Made by a program: the position numbers and the translations under genes
From: Bacteroidetes bacterium GWB2_32_14
GTDB lineage: Bacteria > Bacteroidota > Bacteroidia > Bacteroidales > UBA12077
Reading direction: 5' to 3'
NCBI GenBank assembly: GCA_001768235.1
Contig: MENK01000008.1
Coordinates: 124,001 to 188,000, forward strand
DNA length: 64,000 nucleotides
The notes under the pieces: model-generated
What the model was told of the DNA's origin: nothing
Seen by the model: the letters and a program-made list of their open reading frames with translations, nothing else
Database searches by the model: none
Shown here: positions 62,042 to 64,000 of the stretch, piece by piece
Layout of the letters: the number at the start of each line of letters is the position of its first letter
Position numbering within the stretch: the first letter of the stretch is position 1

Positions 62042-64000
62042 ATGAGCGAGCAGATATTAAAGGCATTGATGCAGTTATTCGCGATTATTGCCCATCCATC
62101 GAGTATTGCAAGCGACCGCAGATCTTTTGTTGAATATTTTTTAAAACGTCAATTAAACCAGGAAGCTGTAAAAACTTACATCGAAGTATTTGATTATTAT
62201 TATGAAATACATCAGGAAAAACTAAGTGAGAAAAGCCTGCGTAAAAAAAGAACTTCATCAAGCTCGGTAAAAGTTTTAAAAATCTGTACACAGATAAACG
62301 AAGAATTAACCCAACGTCAAAAAATTATAGTTCTGGTTCAGTTACTTGAATTTGTAAAATCGGGCGGAGAGATTACTGAACAGGAAATGGCCTTTGTAAC
62401 AACTGTTGCCGATTCATTCCATGTACCTGAAGAGGAATATAAACATATTGAGGATCTTGCATTTTTTGGTTATGATAAAATGCCTTCAACTAAAAAATTA
62501 TTAGTCATTGATAATATTATAGATTCTCAGTTTGAGAATGTTCTACATTTAACAAAACAAGCGCTTGAGGGACAAATCCGAATCCTTGAGGTAGATTCGT
62601 CAAACATGTATTTAATAAAATACATTGGTGAAAGTGAATTGTATTTAAACGGGCAACTACTTGAAAAAGAAAAAATATATGTTCTGACCAATGGTTCTTC
62701 AGTTCGAAACCCCAAAATTAAACCAATTTATTATGGCGATATTGTAAGCCAGTTTAATATTGACAGAATAAAATCACGAATTATTTTCGATGCACGCGAT
62801 ATTGAATTTTTCTTTAAATCAGGAAAAACCGGTTTACATAAATTAAATTTTACAGAAGAATCGGGGAAATTGGTTGGAATTATGGGAGCCAGCGGTGCAG
62901 GGAAATCAACCTTGCTCAATGTTTTAAACGGAACTTACCCTCCTTCAAAAGGTGAAATACTAATTAACGGAATAAACATTCATACAGAAAAAGATAAGAT
63001 CGAAGGTTTAATAGGGCATGTTTCCCAGGATGATTTGTTAATAGAAGAATTAACAGTTTATCAGAACCTTTATTACAATGCAAAACTTTGTTTTGACAAC
63101 TATACCGAAAAAGAAATTGAAAAAGCGGTTACAGATGTGCTTGAAAACCTCGGTTTATATGAAATCAGGGATATTGAGGTAGGTAACCCTTTAAACAAAA
63201 AGATTAGTGGAGGACAACGAAAAAGACTTAATATAGCTCTTGAATTAATACGTGAACCCGGGGTTTTATTTCTCGATGAACCTACTTCCGGCTTGTCATC
63301 GAGAGATTCAGAAAATATTCTCGATTTACTCAAAGAATTAACATTAAAAGGCAAGTTGGTTTTTGTTGTTATTCACCAACCATCATCCGGAATATTTAAA
63401 ATGTTTGATAAACTTCTGATTCTTGATAATGGAGGTTATTTGATATACGACGGAGACCCGATTGATTCTATTATTTATTTTAAGTCGAGCATACAACATG
63501 CAAACTGGAGCGAAAGCGAGTGTCATTGTTGTGGAAATGTAAACCCGGAACAAATTTTCAACATCATTGAAACAAAAGTTCTTGATGAATACGGGAATTT
63601 TACAATCGACAGAAAAATATCACCTGTTGAATGGAGAGATAATTTTGCAAAACAACAAGCTGAAGAACCAAAAGAAACAACCATATCCAAACAAATACCG
63701 CCAGATATAAAGCTTCCGGAGATATCTTTTAAAATACCCAATGGATTAAAACAACTTGTTGTATTTATTAAGCGCGATGTTCTTTCTAAAATGGCTAACA
63801 CCCAATATTTGGTAATCAACCTTTTAGAAGCCCCATTATTGGCATTTTTGCTCGCGTTTATCATTAAATATTACAATGTTAATGTAGGGAATGTAATTGG
63901 TTATAGTTTAAGCGAAAACAGCAATTTACCTGTTTATATTTTCATGTCAGTAATTGTCGGGTTATTTATTGGATTAACAGTTAGTGCAGAAGAAATTATT
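62042..64000 (+). CDS. ABCG-type ABC transporter, N-terminal part
   Basis: An ATG at 62042 opens a frame that stays open to the window end (653 residues, incomplete). It has a TerB-like or regulatory N-terminal region (about 1-170), then an ATP-binding domain with Walker A 'GASGAGKST' (near 282), signature 'KISGGQRKR' and Walker B 'VLFLDEPTSGLSS', then the start of a membrane domain ('LEAPLLAFLLAFIIKYY'). The ATPase-before-permease order is ABCG-like. The gene lies 51 bases after the exported unknown. Confidence 0.85.
   Translation, partial: MSEQILKALMQLFAIIAHPSSIASDRRSFVEYFLKRQLNQEAVKTYIEVFDYYYEIHQEKLSEKSLRKKRTSSSSVKVLKICTQINEELTQRQKIIVLVQLLEFVKSGGEITEQEMAFVTTVADSFHVPEEEYKHIEDLAFFGYDKMPSTKKLLVIDNIIDSQFENVLHLTKQALEGQIRILEVDSSNMYLIKYIGESELYLNGQLLEKEKIYVLTNGSSVRNPKIKPIYYGDIVSQFNIDRIKSRIIFDARDIEFFFKSGKTGLHKLNFTEESGKLVGIMGASGAGKSTLLNVLNGTYPPSKGEILINGINIHTEKDKIEGLIGHVSQDDLLIEELTVYQNLYYNAKLCFDNYTEKEIEKAVTDVLENLGLYEIRDIEVGNPLNKKISGGQRKRLNIALELIREPGVLFLDEPTSGLSSRDSENILDLLKELTLKGKLVFVVIHQPSSGIFKMFDKLLILDNGGYLIYDGDPIDSIIYFKSSIQHANWSESECHCCGNVNPEQIFNIIETKVLDEYGNFTIDRKISPVEWRDNFAKQQAEEPKETTISKQIPPDIKLPEISFKIPNGLKQLVVFIKRDVLSKMANTQYLVINLLEAPLLAFLLAFIIKYYNVNVGNVIGYSLSENSNLPVYIFMSVIVGLFIGLTVSAEEII

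Noticed and set aside
1-64000. CRISPR array, insertion sequence, rRNA or tRNA genes
   Set aside because: No regularly spaced repeats, transposase motifs or tRNA/rRNA-like sequences were seen on either strand.

Overview
The window is AT-rich DNA from a member of the Bacteroidota. Start-proximal promoters follow the TTTG / TAnnTTTG pattern of that phylum, Shine-Dalgarno sequences are mostly weak, and a tyrosine ammonia-lyase closely resembles, from memory, the Flavobacterium johnsoniae enzyme. No rRNA, tRNA, CRISPR array or transposase was seen. The genus cannot be fixed from sequence alone.

Layout. (1) 1-4.1 kb is ordinary or accessory DNA: the end of a WG-repeat protein, a B12-type radical SAM protein, an isoprenylcysteine-methyltransferase-like membrane protein between imperfect inverted repeats, an exported superoxide-reductase-like protein with a tiny membrane protein, and a secreted unknown. 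(2) 4.1-10.3 kb (minus strand) is a compact nine-gene operon: small HTH-like protein, BtrH-like acyltransferase, ACP, sulfotransferase, B12-type radical SAM enzyme, unknown, ACP, holo-ACP synthase, FabD-like acyltransferase. (3) 10.7-20.8 kb (plus) is a tyrosine ammonia-lyase, ketoreductase, ketosynthase, ACP, LpxL-type acyltransferase, radical SAM enzyme, dehydratase, a second HTH/BtrH pair and an ABC exporter. (4) 20.9-27.1 kb holds a thioesterase, four ketosynthase-type proteins (two look catalytically dead), an ACP, a polysaccharide deacetylase and a LolA-like carrier. (5) 27.2-34.4 kb is a MarR regulator with two matching palindromes, a TolC/adaptor/RND efflux operon, a PII-like protein and a TetR regulator. 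(6) 34.5-47.8 kb has a phosphoesterase, a lipoprotein, an ApeI-like dehydratase, a glycosyltransferase, an MMPL exporter fused to an acyltransferase and a methyltransferase, a CrtI-like oxidoreductase, an Ntn hydrolase, a TPR lipoprotein and a PaaK-like ligase. (7) 47.9-58 kb (mostly minus) has a ketosynthase, 3-hydroxyacyl-CoA dehydrogenase, beta-barrel protein, DarB-like ketosynthase, two crotonase-fold proteins, a degenerate PPTase, a thioesterase, an O-methyltransferase, OsmC and an acyl-CoA synthetase. (8) 58-64 kb is general: PAP2 phosphatase, MATE transporter, a lipoprotein pair and an ABCG-type transporter running off the end.

How the genes fit together. Regions 3, 4, 6 and 7 make a flexirubin / aryl-polyene-type biosynthetic locus. 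Tyrosine is deaminated to 4-coumarate, activated by the PaaK-like ligase, loaded on an ACP, extended by ketosynthases with the FabG-like reductase and hotdog dehydratases, and moved outward by the MMPL, LolA and lipoprotein components. The DarB-like enzyme suggests a dialkylresorcinol partner, but no DarA homologue was recognised here.

The least familiar part is the minus-strand module at 4.1-10.3 kb and its echo at 15.5-20.8 kb. Both combine a B12-type radical SAM enzyme with a BtrH-like Cys-His-Asp protein and a small HTH-like partner that appears in no other context here. One copy adds two private ACPs, a PPTase, a sulfotransferase and an acyltransferase lacking the usual carboxylate-binding Arg. 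This looks like an ACP-tethered acyl-modification and transfer system grafted on the pigment pathway; that reading is inference.
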